Counted from the stretch's first letter, positions 1 through 8,750 are shown. The stretch is 64,000 bases of DNA from Syntrophomonas sp. UBA5314 (GCA_002410325.1 DHRK01000055.1:474-64473), one strand, 5' to 3'. Notes: a model not told the origin generated them from the letters alone. Made by a program: numbers and translations.

Positions 1-70
1 CAGGCGGCTCCGGCCCCGGTCTTGACAACCTTAAAGCATTTCAGAAACGATTACGTGGCTAAGTTTAACT

Positions 71-166
71 AGGTTAATGGGTGTCAAGGGGACGGTTCTC
101 TCGACACCCAATCGATAGCTTCTAAATGGGTGTCGAGGGAACCGTCCCCTTGACACTCATTAACCT
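71..166. repeat. Long imperfect inverted repeat
   Basis: Two 40-base arms (71-110 and 127-166) are inverted copies with two mismatches, separated by 16 bases. Each arm also contains a smaller inverted repeat (GGGTGTC...GACACCC) around a GGGGACGGTTC-type core. Transcribed or extruded, it would fold into a long hairpin or cruciform. It lies just upstream of the formate channel gene. It resembles dispersed REP-like palindromes of Clostridia, but only one copy is present here, so its mobile nature is inference. Confidence 0.75.
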
Positions 167-223
167 GTGCTTCTGTCCGGGCACTGAAAGAAGAAATTTA
201 TAATATTGAAGGGATGATTAGTA

Positions 224-1159
224 ATGAATTTCTTAGCTCCTGGAGAAGTCGCGACAGCGGCATGCGGAGCCGGCGGAAAGAAAAGCACGCTGTCTTTTGG
301 CCAGTTGATCGTACTGGGTATACTGGCTGGCGCCTACATCGGATTCGGCGCCAACCTGGCAACCGTGGTAAGCAATGACCTGCCCAAATACCTGGGCAAC
401 GGCTTCGGCCAGTTCCTGTTCGGGGCCGTGTTCAGCACCGGCCTGATGCTGGTGGTTATCGGCGGAGCGGAACTCTTCACCGGCAACAACATGTTCATGA
501 TGATCGGCGCCTTAAACGGCAACAACACCTGGGGCGACCTGATGAAGAACTGGGTTATCATATGGTGCGCCAACTTTATCGGCTCGCTCCTGCTGGTATA
601 TATCATAGCCGGCGGATTTTATGGTTTCTTTGATAAGACGGCCGCGGTTGGGTTATTCAACGGAGCGGTAGGAGCCAAGGCTATCGCGGTAGCCCTGGGC
701 AAAGTGAAATTGACCTGGATGTCGGCCTTCTGCCGGGCCATCCTGTGCAACTGGCTGGTATGTATGGCGGTGTGGCTGGCCCTGGCCAGCAAAGACGTGG
801 TGGGCAAAGTATTCGGAATCTTCTTCCCGATCATGGCCTTCGTAGCCAGCGGCTTCGAGCATAGCGTAGCCAACATGTTCTTTATCCCGATGGGGATTCT
901 TTGCTCGCACATTCCTGGTATTGTAGACTTCGCGGCGCAGGCGACGGTAACGGCGGCTATGACTCCTGACGCCGCGGCGGCCGCCATAGCCAGCTACAAG
1001 GCTTCATTGGCCCCCCTGACCTGGGGCAACTTCATGGTAAAGAACCTGGTTCCGGTCACCCTGGGCAACATCGTTGGCGGAGCCATATTCGTGGCCGGCA
1101 TCTACTGGTACAGCTACATTAAGCCCCAGAAAGCTGCCAGCCAGAGCGTAAAAGCCTAA
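224..1159 (+). CDS. focA: Formate/nitrite transporter family channel (FocA-like)
   Basis: A 311-residue integral membrane protein of the FNT family (FocA/NirC), a pentameric aquaporin-like channel for formate or related anions in the cytoplasmic membrane. Features seen are a short polar N-terminus, about six hydrophobic segments, the glycine-rich GAYIGFGANLATVV stretch of the first helix, and AFVASGFEHSVANM, which matches the family's conserved FEHSVANMF signature with the pore histidine. The length is a little above the usual 270-290. A GAAGGGATG site precedes the ATG and a TATAAT at 199-204 could be a -10 box. It converges on the fdh operon, so formate import or export is the likely role; nitrite or hydrosulfide cannot be excluded from sequence alone. 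Confidence 0.9.
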   Translation: MNFLAPGEVATAACGAGGKKSTLSFGQLIVLGILAGAYIGFGANLATVVSNDLPKYLGNGFGQFLFGAVFSTGLMLVVIGGAELFTGNNMFMMIGALNGNNTWGDLMKNWVIIWCANFIGSLLLVYIIAGGFYGFFDKTAAVGLFNGAVGAKAIAVALGKVKLTWMSAFCRAILCNWLVCMAVWLALASKDVVGKVFGIFFPIMAFVASGFEHSVANMFFIPMGILCSHIPGIVDFAAQATVTAAMTPDAAAAAIASYKASLAPLTWGNFMVKNLVPVTLGNIVGGAIFVAGIYWYSYIKPQKAASQSVKA

Positions 1160-1174
1160 ATAGAAATTAGTCTT

Positions 1175-1240
1175 CTCAAGGGTAAATCCCTTGAGGCGAT
1201 GATCTTACTCCATCAAGGAGGGGGGGTGGCACCCCCCTCC
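1175..1240 (+). terminator. Two hairpins after focA
   Basis: A perfect 8-bp stem (CTCAAGGG/CCCTTGAG, 1175-1195) is followed by a 9-bp GC-rich stem (GGAGGGGGG/CCCCCCTCC, 1217-1240). Neither has a good T-run, so termination strength is uncertain. They lie between the convergent focA and fdh transcription units. Confidence 0.5.
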
Positions 1241-1302
1241 GCTCCCATCTATTCGACTGCAAATCTGTTTTTCACTCAATCTTACCGAACAGTTTCATGA
1301 AG

Positions 1303-1367
1303 AAAAAAATATCCCGCTATTGCGGGAAGAAAAAGAATGGGACTGTATGAAAAAGCCTGAGGCTTTT
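1303..1367 (-). terminator. Tandem terminators of the fdh operon
   Basis: Read on the minus strand just after fdhE, a hairpin AAAAGCC/GGCTTTT (1351-1367) is followed by a second hairpin TCCCGC/GCGGGA (1312-1327) and then a run of seven T (opposite 1303-1309). Both have the form of intrinsic terminators and would end the fdh transcript. Confidence 0.75.
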
Positions 1368-1388
1368 ACATCAATACTGATGGCTTTT

Positions 1389-2162
1389 CTAATGGATTTG
1401 ATTATTCTTTTTCACCTGTTCTTCTATCCAGCGTTCGGTTGCAAAATTCAATGGAAGCGTCCTCAGATCTTCCCATACGTAATCCGCGGCAGAAAGCTTG
1501 CGCCCGTCGATTTCCTTGAAGTACTTGCCGCAAACCTGACAAACCGCCATTTCCACGCCCGGAAAGTCCTCATTGTTCAGATAAATGAGCTGCTTGGAGT
1601 CTTCACTTCCGCAAAACAGGCATCCGGTACGCTGTACAGGCCATTCAAAGCTGCAGGTGGTACAGTGCATCATTCTTTTGCCATCCGGCTGGGTCAGAAC
1701 CGCCAGGGTGGAAATTTCACCGCAAACCGGACAAGCCAGTACATTCTTTTCCGGACTTTCCGATGCGCGAGGATTGTACTTTTGTTCCGGAACTCCTTTC
1801 TCATCGACGATCCGGCTGGCAAGCTTCGCCACCCCGCTTACCGCCATTTGAAGACGGGTCGCCGTTTCCGGGTCCATAGCATTTTGGCCTTGCTTTAATT
1901 GTCTCCACATCTCCCGCAGGGCGGAATCAGTGATTTCCGCTTTGGCAGAGAGGTTTAATCTCTGCCAAAGTTCGATAATCGCATCTTCCGGCAAATCAAC
2001 GATCGGCAAATACGGGGATTTTCCTGCCGGGCTTAAATTAGCCAGCCAATATGAACCGCGTTCCTGCCGCCAGGCGTCAACCTCTTGTTTGAGCTGCCGG
2101 TATTTCCGGTAAGCCGGTTCCAGGTCGGCGGCGGCAACCCATTTGCTTTTCTTTGCAACCAT
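1389..2162 (-). CDS. fdhE: Formate dehydrogenase accessory protein FdhE
   Basis: A 257-residue cytoplasmic rubredoxin-like maturation factor that binds iron and assists assembly or export of respiratory formate dehydrogenase. The N-terminal helical half is followed by the diagnostic cysteine pairs CPVCGE, CTTC, CLFCGSED and CQVCGKYFKEID, together forming two zinc-ribbon or rubredoxin-like knuckles. It is last in the fdh operon, 11 bases after the cytochrome subunit. The ATG has an AAGGAGA site six bases away. The length is slightly below the about 300 residues of E. coli FdhE. The family call is firm; the exact step in maturation follows from what is known of FdhE. Confidence 0.9.
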   Translation of the reverse strand: MVAKKSKWVAAADLEPAYRKYRQLKQEVDAWRQERGSYWLANLSPAGKSPYLPIVDLPEDAIIELWQRLNLSAKAEITDSALREMWRQLKQGQNAMDPETATRLQMAVSGVAKLASRIVDEKGVPEQKYNPRASESPEKNVLACPVCGEISTLAVLTQPDGKRMMHCTTCSFEWPVQRTGCLFCGSEDSKQLIYLNNEDFPGVEMAVCQVCGKYFKEIDGRKLSAADYVWEDLRTLPLNFATERWIEEQVKKNNQIH

Positions 2163-2173
2163 CTAGATTCTCC

Positions 2174-2836
2174 TTATTCTTTAATGGTTTCTTTGGCCTC
2201 TTCGTTATACCATTTCTCATAATGTTCATAAGCAAACTTGGCAGGTACCCAACCGTTGAAAATGCCTTTTAAGGCCTGGTTGGAATCGGGATGAAGCAAT
2301 CCCAGGTACAAATGGGCAATCAAAAGAGCGCCCATGAACAGCGCACAGGCTGAGTGGATGGGATAGGCCCACTGAACTATCCATTGCGGTATCGAAGGAG
2401 CGAACCATATAATGTAGCCGCTGATAACGATGCAAAGGGTCCCCAGGATGGTGATCATGGAGTTCAGCTTTTCACCGCCGTTGAACTTGCCCTGGGGAGG
2501 AAAGGGCTTGTGTCCGCCAAAGAACTCTATACCGAAGTTTTTGGCATGGGCGAAGTCGTCCTTGCCGAAGCTGATGACATCTTTAAACCAGCGCCGCATC
2601 TGGCGGGCGCCTTCACCTTTGCCGACGAATCCTATTATCATGCCAATTGTAAAGAGAACCGCCACTACCCGGTGAATGTTGCGGGTAACTTGAATCCCAC
2701 CAAAGATATTCATGGCCGGTTGAATAGCGATGGTAAGCACTCCCAATCCGGTGAAGAGTAAGAGCAGGAATGAGACCCCATGACACCAGTGAACAAAGCG
2801 CTCACCCTTGGTAAAACGATATACCAGTTTCTGCAT
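2174..2836 (-). CDS. fdnI: Formate dehydrogenase cytochrome b subunit (gamma)
   Basis: A 220-residue membrane cytochrome b556 of the FdnI/FdoI type that takes electrons from the Fe-S subunit and exchanges them with the quinone pool. Four hydrophobic segments are visible. Candidate heme ligands are His16/His19 in helix one, His55 in helix two, and His161 and His175 in the last two helices. An upstream in-frame start at 2890 exists, but the ATG at 2836 has a strong AAGGAGG at proper distance and leaves one base between this gene and the Fe-S subunit, so 2836 is chosen. In a syntroph this subunit could drive reverse electron transfer from menaquinone to formate; that is inference. Confidence 0.9.
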   Translation of the reverse strand: MQKLVYRFTKGERFVHWCHGVSFLLLLFTGLGVLTIAIQPAMNIFGGIQVTRNIHRVVAVLFTIGMIIGFVGKGEGARQMRRWFKDVISFGKDDFAHAKNFGIEFFGGHKPFPPQGKFNGGEKLNSMITILGTLCIVISGYIIWFAPSIPQWIVQWAYPIHSACALFMGALLIAHLYLGLLHPDSNQALKGIFNGWVPAKFAYEHYEKWYNEEAKETIKE

Positions 2837-2837
2837 T

Positions 2838-3653
2838 CTAATGACCTCCTTCGTCGTGGGATTCCGCAATATTTTTGGCCCGGTTGGCATAATTGCCTCT
2901 GACGAAATTGGCTATGACTCCACAGGCAATGGCGGCAGCCGATGCGCCAATCGCGATTCCACCAAGCGGGTGAACCAGATCTTTCCAAATGGTCAAGGCT
3001 ATCGGCGTGGAAGGATTCGGATGCAACCCATAGGCATCGGGCCGGTCTTGCAGCAGGTACAGGTACGTGGTTCCACCCATCCATTGATTGCCGTACAGGT
3101 TGGCCTTGGGATTGGTGAGTTGCAGCTCGGCCAGGCGCGCCTCGGCTATTGGCATCATCTTGTCATAATCGCCAAACTTGATAGCTTCGGGCTGGCAGGT
3201 TTGCGCGCAAGCCGGCTTAAGGCCGTTTTCCACGCGGTCGATACAACCGGTGCACTTGGAGGTTTTATTGATCTTGGTATCGGTCTTGGGAACATTCCAG
3301 GGACAGTTTTGTCCGCAATATCCGCAGCCAATACATTTTTCCCTGTCAATCAAGGTGTAGCCCGATTCTGTCTTGTAGATGGCCTTGGAAGGGCAGGCTT
3401 TCAAACAAGCCGGGTCGGCGCAATGGAAGCACTGAACTTTGATCATGTTCCAATGCATTTTCTGATCTTTGTATTCCTCTCTGAACCTTACATAAGTCCA
3501 GGTATTGGGAGTGAAGTCTCCTTGCGCCTGATAGCTGGTAAGCAACTGGGTCTTTTCGGCCGGAAGGTCGTTCCAGGCCTTGCAGGCCACCGAACAGGCT
3601 TTGCAGCCGGTGCACAATGATGTATCTATGAAAACCATTTTCCTTGTCGTCAT
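2838..3653 (-). CDS. fdnH: Formate dehydrogenase iron-sulfur subunit (beta)
   Basis: A 271-residue electron-transfer subunit with four [4Fe-4S] cysteine clusters: CTGCKACSVAC near the N-terminus, CADPACLKACP, CIGCGYCGQNCP, and CTGC paired with CAQTC. A hydrophobic segment near the C-terminus (VHPLGGIAIGASAAAIACG) would anchor it to the outer face of the membrane, as in FdnH. The start at 3653 is preferred over the ORF start at 3686 because the ATG is preceded by AAGGAGG, and it then no longer overlaps the catalytic gene. It links the molybdopterin subunit to cytochrome b. It has no signal peptide of its own and is presumably exported with the Tat-bearing catalytic subunit. Confidence 0.93.
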   Translation of the reverse strand: MTTRKMVFIDTSLCTGCKACSVACKAWNDLPAEKTQLLTSYQAQGDFTPNTWTYVRFREEYKDQKMHWNMIKVQCFHCADPACLKACPSKAIYKTESGYTLIDREKCIGCGYCGQNCPWNVPKTDTKINKTSKCTGCIDRVENGLKPACAQTCQPEAIKFGDYDKMMPIAEARLAELQLTNPKANLYGNQWMGGTTYLYLLQDRPDAYGLHPNPSTPIALTIWKDLVHPLGGIAIGASAAAIACGVIANFVRGNYANRAKNIAESHDEGGH

Positions 3654-3655
3654 CG

Positions 3656-6600
3656 TTATGCCCTCCTTACGTTGACCAGGCAACATTTGTATTCCGGAGT
3701 TCCTGAGGTAGGATCTTGGGAAGACATTGTCACAACATTCGTACTGGGGCCGGGACTCAAGCTGGCAAAACCCCAGCTCCAGGGCATGCCGATGGTTTCC
3801 GTATCTACTCCATTGATTTTCAAGGTTTGAATACGATCAGTCACCAGAGCCGTGACTACCAGTTTGCCGCGGGCCGAAGATACTTCGACTTTATCCCCTT
3901 CCTTGACGCCCAGTTTTTCACCAAGATTTTTACTGATCTCGGCAAAAGGTTCCGGCATAATTTCATTCAGCCAGGGCATGTTGCGGGTAATGGTACCGGA
4001 GCAGAAGTGCTCCACTACGCCATAGGTGGTAAGCACATAAGGATAATCCTTGGGACTGCCAATTTTTGTGGAGTTAACCGGCGCACAAGGATTTTGCGAT
4101 ACATATGAATGCAGTATATTGCCGGTCGGGCTTTCGGTCGGTTCATACATTTCCGGCATGGGCCCGTCTTTACATTGTCCCGCCATCCGGGTCGGAATGG
4201 CAGGCTTTCCATCGGCCGGGGGAGTTGCAGGAACACCGCTGGTATAGTGGGCCGTAAATAAGCGGCCGATACCTTCCGGATTCATGCGGAAAGCCAGCTG
4301 CCCTTCCGGAGTATCAGGCCCTTTGTTCAGATCCACGACATCGGCGCCGTCATTTCCGGTCCAGGTACCTTGGGCGGCATCCCACCAGATCAGTTTACGT
4401 TTGGGATCAAGCGGCTGTCCATAGGCATCGCAGGAAGCCCGGTTATACAAGACGCGGATGTTTCCCGGCCAGGCGAAACTCCAGTTGCGGAACAGGGCCA
4501 GACCTGACGGATCGGAATTATCCCGGCGGGCACAGAGGTTGCCGTTTCCGGTGCAGCCGGCATATATCCAGCAGCCGGTGGAGACCGTGCCTATCGGTGC
4601 CTTAAGGTAGTCGCGTATGGTGGGAATAAGCTGGCCGGTGGTCACATCATAGCCGCTGAGTTCCTGCAAGACCTTTAAAGCACTGGCTTCATGGCCATGA
4701 TCGTAGTTCCAGTTGGCTTTCAGGATCGGGGTATCTTTGGGATCGGTACTGCCGGCATAAAGCTCACGGACTTTTTTGAAGATCAAATCTATTATATCCA
4801 GGTCAGGTTTGGCTTGATTGGGCGGCTTCAGGGCCGCTTCTTTCCACTGCACATAACGGCCGGAGTTGGCCATGGTACCGGCCTTTTCATAAACAAAGGC
4901 CGCCGGCAGCAGGAAGACTTCAGTCTGGATATCCTTGGGGTTTACGCCGGGTCTTTTCCAGAACAGGGCGGTTTCATTCTCGAATATGTCCGCATTGACC
5001 AGCATTTCCAGGCTGTCCAAACCAAGGCCCACACTGGTACAGTCCGGTTGGGAAATCAGGACATCGGTTCCAAAGTTGAAGCATAGCTTGAATTGTTCGC
5101 CCATCTTGGCAAACATCTGCGCATAGGTCGGCATGTTGGCTGGATTGTTCTTGGGTATAAAGTCATAACAATAATCGTTTTCAGCGGTGGCATGCCCAGC
5201 AAACCAGGCTTTAAGCAAGGCCACTATGGGTCTCTGCTGCGCTGTTCCATACTTGGCCGAAAACTCTAGCAGAGTTGCTTCAGAACTGGTGGGCTGCGGT
5301 ATATATCCGGGCAGGTTATCGATCAAGTTGGCCATATCAGTCGAACCTTGCACATTAGGTTCGCCGCGCAGCGCATTGATGGCGCCGCCGGCCTTGCCAA
5401 TATTGCCCAGGAGCAATTGCATAACCGCATAAGCACGGATGCCCTGCACACCGGTGGAATGCTGGGTCATCCCCAAAGCGTAGACCACGCTGCACGGTCT
5501 TTTGATGCAAAGCGTTTTCGCTATTTCTTTGATTTTGGCAGCCGGTATGCCCGAGATTTTTTCGGCCGTCTCCAGGGTATAGCGGGAATAGTGCTCCCGG
5601 AGCTTGGAGAATACGGTATCCGGGTCATCCAGACTGCTCGCCTTTACCGGCTTGTTCTCGGCATCCAACTGGTATGACCAGCTTTTAAAGTCATATTTTT
5701 TCTTATCCGCATCGTAGCCGGAGAATAGTCCCTCTTTGAATTTAAAATCCTTGCTGACCTTTAAGAGGGCATTCGTGTGATTCAAGAGATAATATTCATC
5801 ATACTGCTTCTTCTCGATAATGTAATTGATAATAGCGCCTAAATAAGCTACATCGGTTCCCGGACGGATTTGGGCGAAGATATCCGCCTGCGAGGCGGTA
5901 CGCGTAAAGCGCGGATCAACTACAATAACCTTGGCGCCTTTAGCCCGGGCGCGATTGATCCATTTCATGGCTATGGGATGAGCCTCGGCGCAGTTGCTGC
6001 CGCCAATCAGAAACGATTCGGCGTTTTGCATATCCTGGTATGAATTGGTCATTGCTCCGCGTCCAAAAGAGGGCGCCAGAGCCGACACCGTGGAACCGTG
6101 GCAGATACGGGTCTGGTTTTCGTGAAAAGTCGTCCCCAGCAAACGGCCCATTTTAGCCAGCAGGTAGGACTCCTCATTGTCAATCTCGGCCCCGCCCATA
6201 ATGGCAATTCCGTCAGTGCGGTTTACGGCAACCGTTTCTTTTAGGCCGGCTGCGGTGGTTCTCTCTTCAGTATGCTTGAAGGTTTTGTCCCGCACCTCTT
6301 TAGTTTTCCTGGCTATCCGTTCGATAGCCTCTTCCCAGGTAATATCCTGCCACTGATCAGATCCTGGAGCACGATATTTCGGGTTTTTGGGACGCTCCGG
6401 AGAATCGGCTACCTGGGCCAGACCTGCGGCCTTGGGACAAAGCGAACCTTCGTTAATTGGACAATCCGGATCTCCGTCCAGGTGGATGCATTTCCCATCT
6501 TTAACATGCAGCAACAAAGAGCATCCACCGGAGCAGAAATGGCAGATACTCGGTATCTTTGTGCAGCCGGCAATCTTCAAGGTATATCCCTGGGCTGCTA

Positions 6601-6691
6601 CTGCTTCAAGGTCAAATCCCAATCCGGATGCCAATGTGGCAACGGAGAGACCTGAAATCTTCAGAAAACCACGACGAGTTACATTTATCAC
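3656..6691 (-). CDS. fdnG: Formate dehydrogenase catalytic subunit, Cys form, Tat-exported
   Basis: About 1011 residues; a molybdopterin (bis-MGD, Mo or W) oxidoreductase of the FdnG type interconverting formate and CO2. The twin-arginine motif TRRGFLKIS begins near residue 4, so the enzyme faces outside. A [4Fe-4S] site follows (CHFCSGGC...CPINEGSLC). The active-site segment NQTRICHGSTVSALAP carries a TGC Cys codon (6101-6103, residue about 197) where E. coli FdnG has selenocysteine 196; His follows as usual. No ATG exists at the 5' end. GTG at 6691 (or TTG at 6694) is chosen because AAAGGGGG lies 6-9 bases upstream; the longer frame starts with TTG at 6715. It is first in the fdnGHI-fdhE operon. 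Function is secure; metal (Mo or W) is not visible. Confidence 0.93.
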   Translation of the reverse strand: MINVTRRGFLKISGLSVATLASGLGFDLEAVAAQGYTLKIAGCTKIPSICHFCSGGCSLLLHVKDGKCIHLDGDPDCPINEGSLCPKAAGLAQVADSPERPKNPKYRAPGSDQWQDITWEEAIERIARKTKEVRDKTFKHTEERTTAAGLKETVAVNRTDGIAIMGGAEIDNEESYLLAKMGRLLGTTFHENQTRICHGSTVSALAPSFGRGAMTNSYQDMQNAESFLIGGSNCAEAHPIAMKWINRARAKGAKVIVVDPRFTRTASQADIFAQIRPGTDVAYLGAIINYIIEKKQYDEYYLLNHTNALLKVSKDFKFKEGLFSGYDADKKKYDFKSWSYQLDAENKPVKASSLDDPDTVFSKLREHYSRYTLETAEKISGIPAAKIKEIAKTLCIKRPCSVVYALGMTQHSTGVQGIRAYAVMQLLLGNIGKAGGAINALRGEPNVQGSTDMANLIDNLPGYIPQPTSSEATLLEFSAKYGTAQQRPIVALLKAWFAGHATAENDYCYDFIPKNNPANMPTYAQMFAKMGEQFKLCFNFGTDVLISQPDCTSVGLGLDSLEMLVNADIFENETALFWKRPGVNPKDIQTEVFLLPAAFVYEKAGTMANSGRYVQWKEAALKPPNQAKPDLDIIDLIFKKVRELYAGSTDPKDTPILKANWNYDHGHEASALKVLQELSGYDVTTGQLIPTIRDYLKAPIGTVSTGCWIYAGCTGNGNLCARRDNSDPSGLALFRNWSFAWPGNIRVLYNRASCDAYGQPLDPKRKLIWWDAAQGTWTGNDGADVVDLNKGPDTPEGQLAFRMNPEGIGRLFTAHYTSGVPATPPADGKPAIPTRMAGQCKDGPMPEMYEPTESPTGNILHSYVSQNPCAPVNSTKIGSPKDYPYVLTTYGVVEHFCSGTITRNMPWLNEIMPEPFAEISKNLGEKLGVKEGDKVEVSSARGKLVVTALVTDRIQTLKINGVDTETIGMPWSWGFASLSPGPSTNVVTMSSQDPTSGTPEYKCCLVNVRRA

Positions 6692-6859
6692 CAATCTCTT
6701 CCCCCTTTTATGCAACAGTCATTACGTGCATTCCTGCCAAAGCACCCGGCATTAAAACTGCCTGTCGGTACAGGGTGGGGAAGTGAGATAGCAGCCATAA
6801 TGAATCACGAATTTATCTTGCACTGAACAAGATACTTCCCCCTGAGCAGGAATAAACTA

Positions 6860-7060
6860 TCAAGCAAAATGGGCATCAAACTCTGACGGTGCCCAATTCA
6901 AATAATTGCGGCAACGCACAGTAATAGTCCAGCGAGGCAGTCCTTTCCAAGCAAGGGAAGCAAACCAGTTTCCAGATTTACCGTAAGGTAGAAATACCAT
7001 GTCGGCTGTATCACCATGGCCGAGGCTTTAGGTGATACAGCTTTGGAGCCAAGCTTAAAG
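6860..7060 (-). promoter_or_regulatory. Structured leader candidate upstream of fdh
   Basis: About 330 bases precede the fdh start without a gene. Inside lies a perfect 11-bp stem (GCTGTATCACC at 7005-7015, GGTGATACAGC at 7031-7041), followed on the minus strand by several short GC-rich helices and GGAAAC / GGAAAGG loops. On the minus strand it would be the 5' leader of fdnGHI. Molybdenum-cofactor riboswitches are known in front of such operons, but I cannot match this to the Moco consensus with confidence. The fold is seen; the identity is open. Confidence 0.4.
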
Positions 7061-7724
7061 AAAAATAATTAATTTTTGCTAATAAAGTTTAAGGGCAAGT
7101 CGAAGCGGGCTTTTTCAGTGGTGATAAGATGAAGATTATCTGAGTAGGACCAGATTCTTGCGATCAGGTTAATTAGGCCAATTGTATATAGGGAGTAGAG
7201 TTAAATAGCCAGCACCTTTAAAATGGGTTGAGTAAGGCCTAATCAGAATTAAATCTTCAGGTTTCACACTGAGCAAAGAAATCCTACGAACCACCGGTTC
7301 ATAGTCATTCACTCACTGTTGCCGGCTTTTTGTTTGCTTGAACCTTAATCTTAGTAGCACCTTCTCACCCCCTCTGTATAAGTGATATTCAAATAGCGGT
7401 TAAAACAGGTCCCGGTTTAAACATTGTGTAGCCTGTTTCCGCATGAGGCGTCTGCCATGCAGACCAAACCAACCTCTCTTACATTTTATTTCTACACAGT
7501 TTAAAACATTCCTTCTGCGATATAACATAAAACAAATAAATTGTTATTAATTAAATTAACACAAAATATAACCAACAAAACTCTATTGGAATAATAACGG
7601 AACCCGAACTCTTTTAAATAAAAATCGCAATCTATTGGAATGGGCGGGCAGAAAATGATAACATGATTTATAAGGAATGGATCACTAGCTGCAAATTGTC
7701 ATTGAGCGCACAACTGAATATTTT

Positions 7725-7895
7725 GGTTCAGGTGTCTGCCCTGGGATTCAGGGCAGGTGAAAAGGGAAGCCGGTGCAAATCCGGCGCGGTCACGCCACTG
7801 TGAGGAGGATGGCTCTCAAACCATGTCACTGGCAGTAATATTGCCGGGAAGACTTGAGGGTGCGGATGATCCCGAGCCAGGAGACCTGCCTGTTC
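7725..7895 (+). promoter_or_regulatory. Cobalamin (B12) riboswitch
   Basis: The region has the ordered elements of a class I cobalamin aptamer: GGTGTCTGCCC with its complement CAGGGCAGGTGAAAAGGGAA, the core GCCGGTGCAAATCCGGCGCG, a variable arm (CAGTAATATTGCCGG), and the B12 box GAGCCAGGAGACCTGCCT at 7874-7891. It is oriented on the plus strand and followed 57 bases later by an intrinsic terminator, so it would act by premature termination when adenosylcobalamin is bound. No intact cobalamin-related gene follows; the next intact gene is 950 bases downstream. Confidence 0.93.
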
Positions 7896-7951
7896 TGATT
7901 GGTCGACAAACCTACGGTTGATAGGTATGGGACTGCGTCTGTTTGGATCAT

Positions 7952-7979
7952 ACCTCAGCTTTTGTAGGCTGGGGTTTTT
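7952..7979 (+). terminator. Riboswitch expression-platform terminator
   Basis: An 8-bp stem ACCTCAGC/GCTGGGGT with one G-U pair is followed by TTTTT. It sits directly after the B12 aptamer and is the expected ligand-controlled terminator. Confidence 0.8.
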
Positions 7980-7982
7980 CTA

Positions 7983-8207
7983 TGTAAAGGGGGAGCGGCC
8001 GAAGGTTTCATAAAAAAGATTACTGGCCCGGTGGAGCAGAGGGTCATTAGGGGGAAAACCGCCAGCGCCATTAATGCACTGGATAAGGCCGGCAGGGCTG
8101 AAGCTGCGGTTTTGTCCAAAAAACTGCTCAAGGTTAGACTGAGGAGACCCCTCCATAGTGGCGGGAGGGAGCAGGCTTTTCCTCTCCCTCCCGATCACTG
8201 TTTTTAA
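7983..8207 (+). pseudogene. Gene remnant after the cobalamin riboswitch
   Basis: An open frame without a credible start codon runs to a TAA at 8205-8207. Its first half reads like protein (ITGPVEQRVIRGKTASAINA and AGRAEAAVLSKKLL), but the second half is proline- and arginine-rich and unlike coding sequence. No family is recognised. The position right after the B12 riboswitch suggests the end of a deleted B12-regulated gene. The rest of 8208-8620 shows no gene, only a terminator-like hairpin. Confidence 0.3.
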
Positions 8208-8359
8208 TAAAAGGAGCAGTGTCATGAAGAAAGGAATTCATAGTATTGGCCGGATGCCAAGGCCGGGACCATGAATCCGGCGGAGGCCCGGAGGCTGCAG
8301 GCCGTTTGAGACTGCCTGAATAAAACAGCGTCAAAACAATGTAAGGAAACAGTTCACCC

Positions 8360-8401
8360 AAAAGGGGGTTAACAGGGCATTGCCCAGGTCAAGCCCCTTT
8401 T
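8360..8401 (+). terminator. Terminator-like hairpin
   Basis: AAAAGGGG (8360-8367) pairs with CCCCTTTT (8394-8401), with an inner GGGCA/TGCCC stem. It could be the original terminator of the lost B12-regulated unit. Confidence 0.45.
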
Positions 8402-8622
8402 CTTATTTATTGTATGCCCGGGCGGCCTTAGTCTATAAATTGAGCCGGGGCGGCGCGTTTCCTTATATCAAGTCATAGGGCCCGCCCCTGTGTTAGAAAG
8501 CCTTAAATTCGGATTGTTTTATAGCGAAAGCTTCGGGGTTATGAACTCAGACCCAATAATATGTGCAAATACTGGTGGACAGAATGCCGAATATTCATTA
8601 TAGTATACACAAGCCCTTTTGT

Positions 8623-8697
8623 GTAATGTTATGTCATGTTATGCACTACATTTGCCTAATTGACATGCCAATATATACAGTAATGTAATGTTATGCA
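8623..8697. repeat. Short direct repeats upstream of the xdhC-like gene
   Basis: GTAATGTTATG occurs exactly at 8623-8633 and 8685-8695, and ATGTTATGCA at 8636-8645 and 8688-8697, all within 75 bases in an AT-rich stretch. Such clustering about 200 bases before an operon suggests a regulator-binding site. The regulator is unknown. Confidence 0.4.
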
Positions 8698-8750
8698 TGG
8701 TTATAGCGATAGGGGCTTTTAAAATTCATTATTCCGACCATCACTTCTGT

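Noticed and set aside
2808..3620. A 270-codon plus-strand frame opposite the formate dehydrogenase Fe-S subunit
   Set aside because: It is antisense to a firmly identified ferredoxin-type gene and has no ribosome site or domain.
6101..6103. Selenocysteine codon in the formate dehydrogenase active site
   Set aside because: The codon is TGC (Cys) on the coding strand, not TGA.
7980..8361. Two minus-strand frames (81 and 75 codons) downstream of the riboswitch
   Set aside because: No family match, low-complexity composition, and they overlap the hairpins and gene remnant read on the plus strand.
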